From assembly GCA_036426205.1 (NCBI GenBank), contig CM071568.1:49507045-49571044 (forward strand): 64,000 nucleotides of DNA, in the 5' to 3' direction. The notes under the pieces were generated by a model. That model was not told the origin of the DNA. It saw only the letters and a list, made by a program, of their open reading frames with translations, and ran no database searches. Each line of letters begins with the position of its first letter. Positions within the stretch are counted from its first letter, which is position 1. This DNA is from Ascaphus truei. Lineage: Eukaryota; Chordata; Amphibia; Anura; Ascaphidae. A program made the position numbers and the translations under genes. Positions 11,111 to 22,149 of this stretch are shown here, one piece after another.

Positions 11111-14100
11111 ACTTGAGGTCAAATATATACACAGATTCTTATCCTGATTGGTTAGCATATAATTGTAAACAGGTAATAGTAATCAGTGAGTTGACACTAA
11201 GAGATTGAGGAAAGCTACCCATCTATTTGATGGTGTGTCAGAAGTTATCTGTGATGAACCCTCTGACTTAACCCCACCACTTTGTAAAACTGAAAACTCT
11301 TACTGAACATATTAGGTTATGGGGTGGGACATAACGTCTCTGAAATTACATTAGATGTTCAGCGCATCCCTAGGGGATGCGCATTAAAAGGTACCCTCCT
11401 TTTGGCTTTATGAATAAGCAATTCGAATTAGATTGGGTGAAGCCCTTGATTCCTGCTCCAAAAAATTGATGGAACTGATCATTCAGCAAAAATTAAAAGA
11501 AAATCTATATTAATGGCAGATATTAAAATCCTCAACATAATTTCAACCTTTCAGTAAAAGGGAGCAATTTATCAAGAACGATAAAACACTTTCATCTAAC
11601 ATTGAAATAGCTGAAAACATCATCAGTGAAAAGAACAACTCAATATGAAGAGATCGTATTGATTTATACAAAAAATCAGATTTACTGCTGGCAAAAACAG
11701 TTGTTGTTGTTAGAGAGATCATGTGTTCCAGTACACCTAGGGGCAGGAATCAAAAACCAAAGAGAGGGACAGGCATGCCCCCAATAAATCAATTCTCAAA
11801 AATAACGTATTGAACCTCTAGTTTTTGAGTCTGATTACACGGACCCAGAACCGAGATTTCATTCCGTTTCCTTTGACAATCTAGGAAACATTCTAGGGAT
11901 CGTGATGTCACTCATTATGAGAGCAATGCCACACATCTTGTTCAACATCCAGGCTAGCAGATCCTCTGGGCAACCCTCCTCGGCTTTTTTAGATATGGGT
12001 ACAACAGTCGGGGGGAACGCGCAGATCAAAGAGGAAAACGAGGGGGAAGAGGCAGAACGAAACGAAAGAAATACGATTAGGGGTACCTAACAACTATATC
12101 AATATTTCCTGTGCCGAATTAACATTCACACAATTGTCCCTCCTTAATAAGGCCTTGGGTTCGACCCCAGTAAAAAATTTATAAACTTTTTGAAACCATT
12201 ATAGATTACAAAAGTTCACACGTAAGTTGACTTTAAAAAAGATTTTCTCTGCCAAAAACGTCTAGATATGCACATAGACCAGAGGACCAATTGACTCCAA
12301 TAGTTCTTTTGAAGTCTGGGGATCTGCCACCATGAACTTTTACGAGAATTGTGTATTGTCTGATATGGACTTCCTATTGGAATTGCAAGGTGAACCCTTG
12401 ATGAACACACACTCAACCTTTTTTTGGGGAATGAAGACTCGGGTTACCGCCCGAAGTCTCTATTTTGCCCCAATTCCAATAGGGTCCATCATCGCCACAT
12501 TTGAACATCGATTGAACGCGATTTGCGCATATTATCTAATGGGTTCTCCTCTCTGCTCTAATTCACAAAAGGGAACTTAACTTACAACTGAAATAAAGAA
12601 ATTGCATGCATCAATAAAGAGCATGATTTAGTTATTAATTGCCGACAAAGGTGTTGCTCTAGTTGTAATGTCTAAAACCAATACTCAGTGAAGCAATAGA
12701 CAATTGAAAGACAGTACTACGTATAGACCTCTAAAGAGCAATCCTACATCTCGTATCATCATGAATTGATGGAGTTGTTTACATATGTGGTCGAATCCTT
12801 AATGTCATTAGTAAAAAGAATTTGATTTCTTTTCCTGTCCACATCCCGTGATTCCGATATTTCACCATCTCCAAAGATCCAAAATCGCTGGTTGACCCTC
12901 TGCCGTCCCATAGTAGCGCATTGGATCTTTTGGGAGATGGGTTATCGCGGTATGTGGACAGGTTTTTGCAACCCCTTTTTTTGAATTGCCATCATTCATC
13001 AGGCAACTACGGATTTCATTGCCAGCATGCAGGGTATCACTATGGCACAAGGAATACAGGTGGGTCACCATGGAGTGTGACCTCCCTGTATTCCATTATT
13101 GAGCAACAGCACGGCCTTGCTGCCATTAGCACTTTTTGGATTTATCTACTTTATCTATAACACACTGCACCTTTTTATTAGAATCAATTTCATTCTTACT
13201 TACGCACAATTATTTTTTATTTGATTCAATTTTATTACAGACACTAGGCACCGCTTATGGCCACGATTTTGCACCATCATATTCTAATTTTGTTATGGGT
13301 TTTGGGAGTCACAATTTATTTATCACAGTCACAATTTATTTCGTCAAATATCGTTTACTTTGGGCATCATTGATGACCTGATTTTTTTTGTAAGGGGGAC
13401 GACCATTCACTTCTGTCTTTTGTTTGATCACCTTAGTACAAATAATTATAACCTATTTACATATCAACAACATTCATCATATTCACTTTCTGACTGTACT
13501 CCTGTATGTTGGCAATGACATGTCCATATCAAACAGACATATCAGAAAGAAAATCCTAGAAATACACTTCTAAAGGCTCAGAGTTGCCAACCCCACGATC
13601 TTGTCAAAAACATTCCAGGGGCCCAATTTTGAGGTTAAAGCGAATTTGCCTCGATCATGAGATTTCCTATTGAGGGCCAGCAAGAAATGTCCTATAGATT
13701 CATAGAAAGGGGTTATTCCATTCAAGACATCACTGCTGCATTCAACAGGGCCGATTCTGTAGACAGAAGTACATTAACACAAAGGGCAAGGAATTGCAAA
13801 ACCCAACTATGAAAAACAAATCAATACTTCTAAAATGTGAATAATCCAATGTTTATTAGTACATTTAATAGTCAGTCACAAAAGATTTGTAACATCATTG
13901 CCAAACATTGGCACACGTTATCACTGGATAATGCAATCCGGGATATTGTAAAAAATGGCCCTAAGTTGCTTATCCAAAGGCAAAACACTATCTTTTCACT
14001 TGTCTCCAAGTATGGTTCAATCTGGTTCCAATGTTACCAATGTTAAAGCATACCAAAAGGCTTTTTTATTTAATTGCGGTCATTGCTCCATGGTGCAAAT

Positions 14101-14989
14101 ATGCAGCACAGCACAAGATACATCTTATACACCCAGATCGTAATAAATATCATCCAACGTTTCTCAATTGCAATATTACCCATGTAGTATATGTTCTACA
14201 ATGTGCCTGTGGTTTAAATATGGGGCCGCACTATTAGACCCCTTAAAACCAGGATTGCAGAGCATGTCAATTGATTAGAAAAAGAGATCTGAATCACCCG
14301 GTATCCAGACATTTTTCTACATGTTTTCTGCAGGCAACCTTATTATTTCACATCTCAGGGCCATAGACAATACCATGTCATCCTAGAGGTGGTAACGGGA
14401 AAATGCACTTAACAAAAAAGATGTATTGGATATACCACTCTCAGAATCTCCATCCCATGGTATAAAGCGTACTGGGAGTAAGTTAAAACACTTCCTTATG
14501 GGTTAACCAGATGGGGCGTTTTGGGAGTGGTGCATCTCATGCATTTTTTCTATGCATTTTTTCTATGTATCATAATATAATGTATAATTGGATACATACA
14601 TTATATATTCCTCATGAGTTATGAATATTGCTAGTTTGCATTATCTTTACATTTGCACTTTTTGTTCCACTTTATGCTTTTGTTTTATAATATTAGTGCA
14701 TTCTCCACAGAGTTATAAGGCCTCAATGATTCTTTGAAACTTTATTTATTTTTATGTATCTATGATATATACCTTTATATCATAGAGCTGCAACCACTGT
14801 TTTGTGATTTTAAGTTATATGTAACTGTGTATTGTTTACTTTATATATTTTAATTCTGTTGTTCTATCTATCATACACACGTTTGTCTGTATAGGGTGTT
14901 TCCTCAATACCAATTATACACACTCACTGATTACTATTACCTGTTTACAATTAAATATCTAACCAATCAGGATAAGATCTGTGATATAT

Positions 14990-15075
14990 TTGACCTCATG
15001 TGAGAGACCATTACTCTTTGATAAAGTTCCACACAGGAACGAAACGCTTCAGATTGGCTCTCTGTGATGCGCAGC
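14990..15075 (+). ncRNA. Hammerhead-like motif in right pLTR
   Basis: Same structure as the left arm: stem II GTTCC (15026-15030)/GGAAC (15036-15040), GAAA (15041-15044). The cleavage segment reads CGCTTC instead of CGCGTC, so this copy has lost the stem III closing base as well as box 1. Confidence 0.5.
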
Positions 15076-15163
15076 ATTCTAGTTTAATAAGCTGTTTTTT
15101 AACTACTCATGTTTCCGGTTGAATTCCTGCTGCAGTGACCATCTATACACTACGAACTATTTT

Positions 15164-15357
15164 CACTCACGACTTTAGCCCAACCTGAAAAAGTTCCATT
15201 TATGACAACCCTCTGTTGTCTGTCCTTTAACCAGTTTTCAATCCAGGTGCATATATTATTACTGAGTCCAATTTTCTTTATTTTGTACACCAACCTCTTG
15301 TGTGAAACCGTATCAAAAGCCTTTGCAAAATCTAAGTAGACCACATCACTGCAGTAA
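15164..15357 (-). mobile_element. CR1-type LINE, RT N-proximal fragment
   Basis: Encodes DVVYLDFAKAFDTVSHKRL, RT motif A with its catalytic Asp, and KDRQQRVVING, leading into the VVSG..PQG segment resumed at 10413. The CR1 is 5' truncated at about 15347-15357, where it abuts the 25-residue repeat array. Confidence 0.85.
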
Positions 15358-17040
15358 ACTTGACTTTGACGTGGGAGCCTTGGAATCTGCCGTAGATACA
15401 TCAGGCTCTGGAAGAGGATCAATGTACAGGAAACTTATCTCTGCTGTTGGGCCCCCAGAATCTGCAGAGGAAGCACAAGTCACTGAAGGGCAATCAGAAA
15501 GTAGTACACCGTTCCTCACAGCGAGAGCACAGGAAATAGGAACGGGTACATAAAGCTCTGTAGGGAAATCCAAGGGGGTAGCGTTTGTCTTTGAAGGGGA
15601 AGCCATAAAATCAGGAAAGGACATGTCAGGCGATGCACAGGGATCAGTAAGCAGTAAATCCGTCTTAAAAGCGGGAGCCCTCGAATAAGTAAGGACATCG
15701 GGTATGGCAGGAAAATCAGTGAGAGGTAAACCTGACCTTGAAGCAGAAGTCTTTGAGTCAGAAAGGGGTACCTCAAACACTGCGGAAGACTCAGCGAGAC
15801 TTAAACTCGCCTTTTGGAGTGGGAGTCCCAGACTCATGAAGGGTTACATAAGGTACAGTAGAGAAACCAGTGAGGGGAAAGCTAGCCTTTGATGTAGGAA
15901 TTTTAGAGTAAGTAATAAGTACCTCAGACGCTGCTGAAACATCAGTGATACTTAAAATTGTCCTTGGAATGGGAGTCCCAGAGTCCTCATTGGTTATAAC
16001 AGGCACTGCAAAGCAGTCAGTGAAAGATATGTTTGTCTCTCAAATGATTGTCCGAGAATCAGCAGTGGTTACACTAGGTACTGCAAAGGGATCAGAGAAA
16101 TATATACGCTTGTCTCTGAAGTGGGTGTCTGAGGATCAGCAGTGGTTACATAAGGTACTGCAACTGGATCAGGGAAAGGTATGCTTGTCTCTGAAGTGGG
16201 AGTCTGGGAGACACAATAGGTATACCAGATACTGTGGGGAATTTTATGGCAAGAACCTTAGAAACAAAGATGGGGTTATCCAACATTGCATGGAACTCCA
16301 GCAGTAGGGGTACTTGTCTTGGAAAAAATCAGAACTATGTATATTTAACCATGTAGGGACATTAGTTAAAGGTCTGCTTGTCTCTGAAGTGGGTGTCTGA
16401 GAAGCAACAGTAGGTATACCAGATACTATGGGAAACTTTATGGCAAGAGCTTTAGAAACAGTCAAAGGGACCTCAGACATTGCAGGTGAATCAGAGAAAG
16501 GGAAACTTGACTATAAAACAGGTGTTTTAGCATTAATGATAGGTATGTCAAACACTACAGGAGCTTCAGAAAAAGGGGGGTTTGCTTTTAAATCTAAGGC
16601 CTTGTAACTAGCAAAGGTTACAGCAGGTACTGCAGGAAAGTCAGAGAAAGGGGGACTTGACTTTGAAACAGGATCCTTAGATTCAGTAATAGGGACATCA
16701 GACATTGAACAAGGAGTCTTAGAGCCACCAAGGGTTACAGAACTTACTGCCGAGGAAACAGTGAGAGGTGTACTTGACCTTGAAACAGGAGAGGTGGAGA
16801 ATTCATCTTTTGACTCCTGGAATGCAAGGTTAGCTTGCTGAAGCGGAGGGGAAGGTGCAGACGAAGAATCAGCTGGGGGTGCAAGAAGAGGATGGTTGGC
16901 AAGGATTTGCAAGCTGCTGGTGATGGAAGCGATGACAGTCTCCCACGTAGTCATAAGGGTGGAGTGCCTTTCCAGGATTTGGCCCCGCAAGGACAGCACC
17001 CTCCCTACCTCAGCGGGGTCCATATGTGGCCTGAGCATTA
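15357..17040 (-). CDS. Gag-like N-terminus fused to a 25-residue repeat array (degenerate)
   Basis: Reading the minus strand from the ATG beside the LTR remnant (about 17036), the frame encodes MLRPHMDPAEVG then LSLRGQILERH, resembling the MDPAE-type Gag start of sushi-class Gypsy elements. It continues to about 16511 and, in other frames (16480-16244, 15837-15346), into an array of roughly 25-residue units built on a (S/N)PPFSDFPAVPAVT-like pattern with T/S-K-rich spacers. Several frameshifts separate the pieces. No zinc knuckle, protease, RT or integrase was seen, so the element is probably non-autonomous. The function of the repeats is unknown. Confidence 0.55.
17028..17040 (-). promoter_or_regulatory. 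Putative self-priming primer-binding site overlapping gag ATG
   Basis: Directly after the LTR end (...CTGTCACA) the minus strand reads TAATGCTCAGGCC. AATGCTCAGGC is complementary over 11 nt to the predicted 5' end of the RNA in the 3' LTR (8750-8740). Confidence 0.55.
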
Positions 17041-17118
17041 TGTGACAGTGCTCGTCTCCGATCAGGAAGCAGGTTCGCAGGGCTGAGGTAGTGATGTCAA
17101 TTAACTGACCACAGCCTG
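17041..17118 (-). repeat. 5' LTR remnant
   Basis: About 78 bp similar to 8384-8461 (TGTGACAGTGCTC, ATCAGGAAG, GGCTGAGGTAG, TTAACTGACCA blocks). Similarity stops abruptly at about 17118, so the rest of the 5' LTR was lost or replaced. Confidence 0.65.
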
Positions 17119-18536
17119 GGACCGATGGTACCATGGTAGTAGGCCGGACCGGCCGCGGTAGGGCCCACGGGCCCACAGCAGGGTCCGCAGTAGAAGAGGT
17201 AGTTGACTCTTGGTCCTCAGCTTCACCTGGGTGGTCCGCCGGCTGGCGCATCACCACGGCTGATTGGCTACTGTCATCAGTAGGAGAGGATGGGGTAGGG
17301 ACACCTCCCCAGGGGAACAGCGTCGGGGCACCTCGCATTCACAGGTGGCAATCGGCAGTGAGCGCTCCTGCGTTACTAGTGGTAGTGCACCCCATTCTCC
17401 CTGGGCAGTCACCTTACCCTTCTTTGGTTCCAACATCTGTGGTTCTGTCATCTGGGGTTCCGTCATCTGGTGTTCCGGCATCTGTGGTTCCATCATCTGT
17501 GGTTCCAGCATGGGAACCGAATCGGGAACCGAATCGGGAACCGGTCTGGTGCTGAGTCTAGCACTGAGTCTGGAACAGAGAACGAATCTAGAAATCGAGT
17601 CTGGAACGTTGGTTAGAGCGCACGGGCCCTCCGAAACATCTGTGAGTGAGGTAGGATGGTTAGCTGTACTGACCGGCCCATTATTGAAGTCGATCGCTTC
17701 TTTCTTTGCAGGTTCTGTAGTCCGCAGCAGCACTGGCTTCAGGAATTGTGCCCCGCAGCAGGTACACTTGGGTCCTCAGGTCAATTTGCCACCTGGGAAG
17801 TCACAATTGAGACAACATCGTATGCACCCCTCTTCGTCCACCCTTGCCACCTGGAATTCGATTGGTAGCTGAAAGGGATCAAAGTTCATACTGCCAGACA
17901 TATTCAAGTCTTTTTGTTAGCACGGGCACAACAGATGAGGTACATTCCCTCCCTTTGTTTGCCAGACTCCATACAACTGAGGATGCAGTTCGCGGCATCC
18001 TGTACCTTTCTTATGGGGAATGGAAACTGCTGATTGAGGCTCACTGTGCTTCCTCCCCCTGGTGGACTCCAGCAGAGGAGCACCCTCTTTCAAGGAGTGG
18101 TTCTGACTCTGCGCTGAGCCACTCACATCGCAGGGGTGGCGCTCGGGTTTTATAGGCATTTTGGTGTAGATAACGGGACAACGGGGAACTATCGCACCCT
18201 GGACCCACAAGCTGGACGGGCCTCCTTCTTTGGTTATATCTTGTCCTACACTCACTAACACAGAGCAACACACTCTGTCTGCGTCGTTGCGGCGATCCAA
18301 AAGGTTTACTTCACCCACTAGGTTTGTGTGCTGCTTTAATGCATTGCGTATCTTCTTAGAGAGGGCAATAACGGGGACTTGTCCCACAGCTAGCGTTTGG
18401 AGAGGCAGCACTTGCATCTCCAATGCCCATTCATACACCTCCTGGCATGAAGGTGAGGATACTACGGAGTATGACATAATTTATACTGAATTCAGGCACC
18501 CCAGGTCTGAATCTCAGCAGCGCCTACAAATGTAGC
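17119..18536 (-). pseudogene. Gag-like coding sequence, possibly PNMA/Gypsy type
   Basis: Minus-strand frames 18477-17917 and 17733-17251 form one broken coding region. The first includes EVYEWALEMQVLPL, HTNLVGEVNLLDRRND and GGPSSLWVQGAIVPR, which recall the N-terminal fold of PNMA-family and some Gypsy Gag proteins (GG..W.V..VPR ending). Further on, two CxxC pairs (CIRCCLNC, CTCCGAQ) suggest zinc binding, followed by an EPQM-type five-residue repeat. Two adjacent stops break the frame near 17915. Homology is low-confidence and remembered only. Confidence 0.35.
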
Positions 18537-18639
18537 CCTGTTTCCCCCACTTCTAAGTGAGATCGGAGGGTGGGCTGTAAATAGCTACTGGTGCTGCCCT
18601 TTTACCTGTTGGCTCGCAGGAGCCTAAGCCTCCGCCGCT

Positions 18640-19390
18640 GGGAGCCTGGGGTGTATTAGTCTTACATATGGTGCAGCGCCTCCACCTGTGAGGGATCCCA
18701 GCAGAGTGGAAGCAGCCCCTCACAGGACACAATTACAATGAACACATACGCATTAGTAAAAAATAGAAAGGGCTTTACTGTAACAGACTATGGTGTAACA
18801 CATTACATAACACTCTATATAGATCACTAATAATACAACTATTCTCCAGACCTCGCAGGAGCTATATCCCCACCTTGCTGTCAGGACGTGCTCACCACAA
18901 ACGAGACGGGACCACGGTGCTGAGGTGGGATAGGATATAACGCCACCCACAGCCACGAGGGCACGTCTTGAGAGTAGAGTGGTCAGGGATTCCGGATCAG
19001 GGCAGGAGAGGTACGGATAGTAGAGGGTGCTGTTTGCCAAGTCCGGGGTTAGAGAGAAGGACGTAATCGTTTACCGTTTGCCAGGATCAGGATGCCAGAG
19101 GTGCGGAGAGTCGAGTTGCCGTATGCCGAGTTCGGGATGCCAGAGGTGCGGGTAGACGTAGCGGAAGCCGGTTCGGTACACGAGGAAGACTGCAAAACAA
19201 GATAGGACAAGACAGGACTACGGAGGCAGAGAGTGATGAGAACAACTGGTTCTATGCTCAGCCGACGAGTTAATGAAGCTGCAGGGTATATATAGGCAAG
19301 AGGGTCCAATGGCAGAGTAGCAAGGTGGAGGTGTGTGAATGGGCCAGGCTACGGCAGGGATAGGTCCAGCATGAGTCCCAGGGGAGGAGC
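18640..19390 (-). repeat. LTR-like dispersed repeat
   Basis: On the minus strand a TATATATA box (19294-19287) precedes GCTGAGCAT (19262-19254) by about 25 bases, the same arrangement as the LTR at 8384-8886. The 18672-18688 block recurs at 53717-53733 in inverted form. The ends were not defined. Confidence 0.4.
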
Positions 19391-19429
19391 CATAAAGCCC
19401 AGTAGTGAGGTTGTATTTAGTGGCAGCAA

Positions 19430-19566
19430 TAGTCTTTTATCACCCAGAATTCTGAGTGATTCCTCCTCATAATAGGAAGAATTCATAACAACCACTCCCC
19501 CTCCTTTGTCAGCTGCTTTGATCGTTATGTTCCTATTTGACTCTAGGGATTTAGCCACCTCCTCTG
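19430..19566 (-). mobile_element. Inverted 5' piece of the adjacent PLE
   Basis: The minus strand encodes VAKSLESNRNITIKAADKGG and VVVMNSSYYEEES, the conserved PLE block ahead of the RT palm. It abuts, head to head, the forward PLE frame at 19567, which begins at the catalytic YIDD region. This is a 5' inversion, as seen in LINEs after twin priming. Confidence 0.75.
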
Positions 19567-20724
19567 GTGCTCTGGAAAAGATATATTGACGATGTGCTGT
19601 GTGTCTGGAGGGGACCTATTGATCAACTGGAACAATTTAAAGTTCATCTGAACACCAATTCAAGAAATTTAAGATTCACGTTCAATGATAACAAAAACAC
19701 CATAAACTTCCTTGATTTATCCCTATATGTGACTGAAAATACAGTTCACACTAAAACCTTCCACAAGGAAGTAGATGCGAACACATATCTGTTGGCATCA
19801 AGTCATCATCATTCCCAATGGCTGCGCAACATTCCGAAAGGACAGGCATTAAGAATTAGGAGAAATTGCTCAGAAGATCATGTCTATTATCAGCAGGTTA
19901 AAGATCTAAAAACTAAATTTATGGAACGAGGATACAAACATCAGGAACTAGATAGAGCTATATTAGAAGTTAATAAAATAGATAGAGCCTCTCTAATATG
20001 TAGCAAAGATATGGGAAGAATTTCTAAACCCAAAACCCCAGATCAGTTTCCATTTTTTATCACTCAGTATAGCGGGCTGGCCCCAGTTATATCCAAGACT
20101 TTTAATAAACATTGGGGCATTCTCCGTAAAGACCCTATCCTGAAATCTATCCTCCCCAATAAACCAAAAATTGTTTATAAAAGGGCCAAGAATTTGAAAT
20201 CTTCCCTCTCTCCCAGCTGTCCTATTGATGGCCTTAGAGATCGCCATGTGTCATGGCTAAACGATCTAAAGGGGTATTACACATGCACCAACTGTATTGG
20301 TTGCAAGTACAGTAAAAAGACTAAAAACTTTCAATCCAGAGTAACAGGGACTAGCTTTGATATTAAAAGTTTTATTAATTGTAGGACTAACTTCTGTGTG
20401 TATTTATTAGAGTGTCCATGCGGCCTGCAATATGTAGGCCGCACTGGGAGACCCCTCAAAAGACGGCTCGCTGAACACGTCTACAACATTAAGAGGGGTC
20501 TCGAGACTCATAGTGTCTCTAATCATTTTAAAACACATCATGGCCAGAACCCAGAGGGTCTGGTATGTGTAGGGATCGATAACCCAAAAGTCAGTTGGCG
20601 GGGGGGAGACAGACTTAATTTAGTATCTAAAAAGGAAAGTTATTGGATCTATGTACTAAAGACACTGTCCCCCCTCGGCCTTAATATCGATTTCGACCTG
20701 GCAGCTTTTTTAAAAGATCAGTGA
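19567..20724 (+). CDS. Penelope-like RT C-terminus plus GIY-YIG endonuclease (5' truncated)
   Basis: A 385-codon open frame without internal stops. It starts at the catalytic RYIDDVL (residues 5-11, motif C of the RT), then shows INFLDLSLYV and the thumb-like region. A CTNCIGCKY cysteine pair (about 238-246) precedes the GIY-YIG domain (about 270-345) with FCVYLLECPCGLQYVGRTGR, the RRLAEHV Arg/Glu/His segment and a terminal SYWIYVLKTLSPLGLNID. PLE proteins use this nuclease to nick target DNA for primed reverse transcription. The N-terminal RT motifs are missing because the copy is truncated and inverted at 19566, so it cannot act alone. The intact frame suggests a fairly recent insertion. 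Confidence 0.9.
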   Translation: MLWKRYIDDVLCVWRGPIDQLEQFKVHLNTNSRNLRFTFNDNKNTINFLDLSLYVTENTVHTKTFHKEVDANTYLLASSHHHSQWLRNIPKGQALRIRRNCSEDHVYYQQVKDLKTKFMERGYKHQELDRAILEVNKIDRASLICSKDMGRISKPKTPDQFPFFITQYSGLAPVISKTFNKHWGILRKDPILKSILPNKPKIVYKRAKNLKSSLSPSCPIDGLRDRHVSWLNDLKGYYTCTNCIGCKYSKKTKNFQSRVTGTSFDIKSFINCRTNFCVYLLECPCGLQYVGRTGRPLKRRLAEHVYNIKRGLETHSVSNHFKTHHGQNPEGLVCVGIDNPKVSWRGGDRLNLVSKKESYWIYVLKTLSPLGLNIDFDLAAFLKDQ

Positions 20725-21215
20725 ATTCATTAGGGCCTTGATCATTTTAATATGCCTGAGTGATCAACAGACTTTTACTGTTCATTTTAAAATCAGTGTA
20801 CCAATTCATTTTATTATTAGTTTACTAAATTTTGCTTACTTGTTTTTATAATTATTTCTGATTTTCCTGATAACTGTATATGTACTGTATAAGATTGTTT
20901 TTAATTGGTATACAATGTTTTAAATAATCTCTTATACACTGTAGATGTTTTTTAACCATCAAGGTGATTTCTTAAGATTTGATCATTAAGATGTACTGTA
21001 TTATGTTTTATTTACTAATCAATTCACAGAAATTTAGGCTGTTTTTTCTTAAACTATATGCTATGATAAGGGTCCAAATTGATGATGTATGTTTTAACAT
21101 TGATCCCAATCTGCTATTACCACGATCGCAGTTGAATGTAATTCATGGTAATCACGCCCAGTCCGTCCCACTTATAGGAGAGGTCTCTACCTAAAATTAG
21201 CATAAATAGCCTATC
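20725..21215 (+). mobile_element. PLE 3' non-coding region
   Basis: AT-rich sequence between the GIY-YIG stop and the hammerhead motif, presumably the 3' UTR and start of the pLTR. No other gene. Confidence 0.6.
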
Positions 21216-21285
21216 CACTAGGCTCCATTATCCCCTGAGGAAGTGACAACTCGTCACGAAATGTGTAGGGAGGAGGAGCCTAGTG
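21216..21285 (+). ncRNA. Hammerhead ribozyme motif in PLE 3' pLTR
   Basis: Stem I: CACTAGGCTCC (21216-21226) pairs perfectly with GGAGCCTAGTG (21275-21285). Core: CTGAGGA (21235-21241), stem II GTGAC/GTCAC (21243-21247 and 21253-21257), GAAA (21258-21261), and a GTA cleavage triplet (21265-21267). Stem III is one or two pairs, as in PLE hammerheads known from other animals; its usual C is T here. It lies 0.5 kb after the PLE ORF, as expected for the 3' pLTR. Confidence 0.8.
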
Positions 21286-22149
21286 AATTGAGCTGCCCGG
21301 GCACCTGTAGTTCCTAGTGTGAGGAGAATTTCGGCCCACCCCACTGCTGACGTCACTCGAGATCCGGAATCGAGTGCAGCGCGCGGCGACCGTTCCCTGA
21401 GCAGCATTGGGATCTACACAGGCTGCGGACGGCATTTTGAGCGGAGCTCACCAATCTTTTATATTGTAAGTGTAATTTCATCATTTTTGTGTGTTAATAA
21501 ATACCCTGTACGTTATCACACTAGTCTATTTCCACTTTCTCTCCCCGTCTCCAACCCCCCACCCTCCCCCCGCACGCAATTATCTGTGGGCGTGCTGGAG
21601 TACACCATCCCTGTTACCATCACCGCCGAGTGAGGGGACCCCTGCAGACTAGACCACGTGGATCCGTGAGACGCTGTGAGGGACGGAGACGTGAGGCACA
21701 GATTCTCTCAACTGTACTCGAGAGCCCTTATCCTGTAAGTAGGATTTCAGGGTTCTAGGCAGGGGGGTGATTGAGAAAAGCCTTACCACGCCATGTGCGT
21801 GCCCTGTTGCCTTTTTTCTCTATGATTTCAGAGACATCATAACACCAGATCAGACTACACCCCTGCCTGTCCACCAACTATCAGGATCATCTATCTGGCA
21901 TAGGAAGCCTTACCAAAGACTGCCCAATTGGCTCACGGTATTGGGGTTCATTGGACTTTATTCACAGCGCCTGGGACAATTCATTTGTATGTTTATTAGT
22001 CCACATGACATACACAGACACAAGCACACCAGATACGTGAACCATACACACATGCATGCACACACCAAACAATTGCCCTCCCGTCTCCCAGGCCAGCACA
22101 TTTCGGGATAGGTAGCTGTATTGGTCCTTTCCTCCATGTAGTAAAGTAG

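Larger units (their letters stand above)
10414..15163 (+). mobile_element. Penelope-like element with inverted pLTRs (4.75 kb)
   Basis: Bounded by identical 15-bp TSDs within a CR1 RT gene. About 240 bp near the right end (14910-15163) is repeated inverted near the left (about 10945-11200); both arms carry a hammerhead-like motif. Plus-strand coding traces run in PLE order: an ADKG...LVVM block near 12640, a GTAYGHDFAPSY block at about 13245, an IIDDLI catalytic block near 13370 and a THVVYVLQCACGL GIY-YIG start near 14170-14210. Many stops and frameshifts break the frame. A one-sided tail (10414-10944) lies outside the left pLTR. Confidence 0.85.

Noticed and set aside
12158..12168. GGTTCGACCCC, a tRNA B-box-like sequence
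   Set aside because: No A box at the right distance and no cloverleaf; it lies inside the degenerate PLE coding region.
17133..17872. Plus-strand ORFs of 140 and 202 codons
   Set aside because: They run opposite the Gag-like minus-strand frames and are rich in repeats derived from them; shadows.
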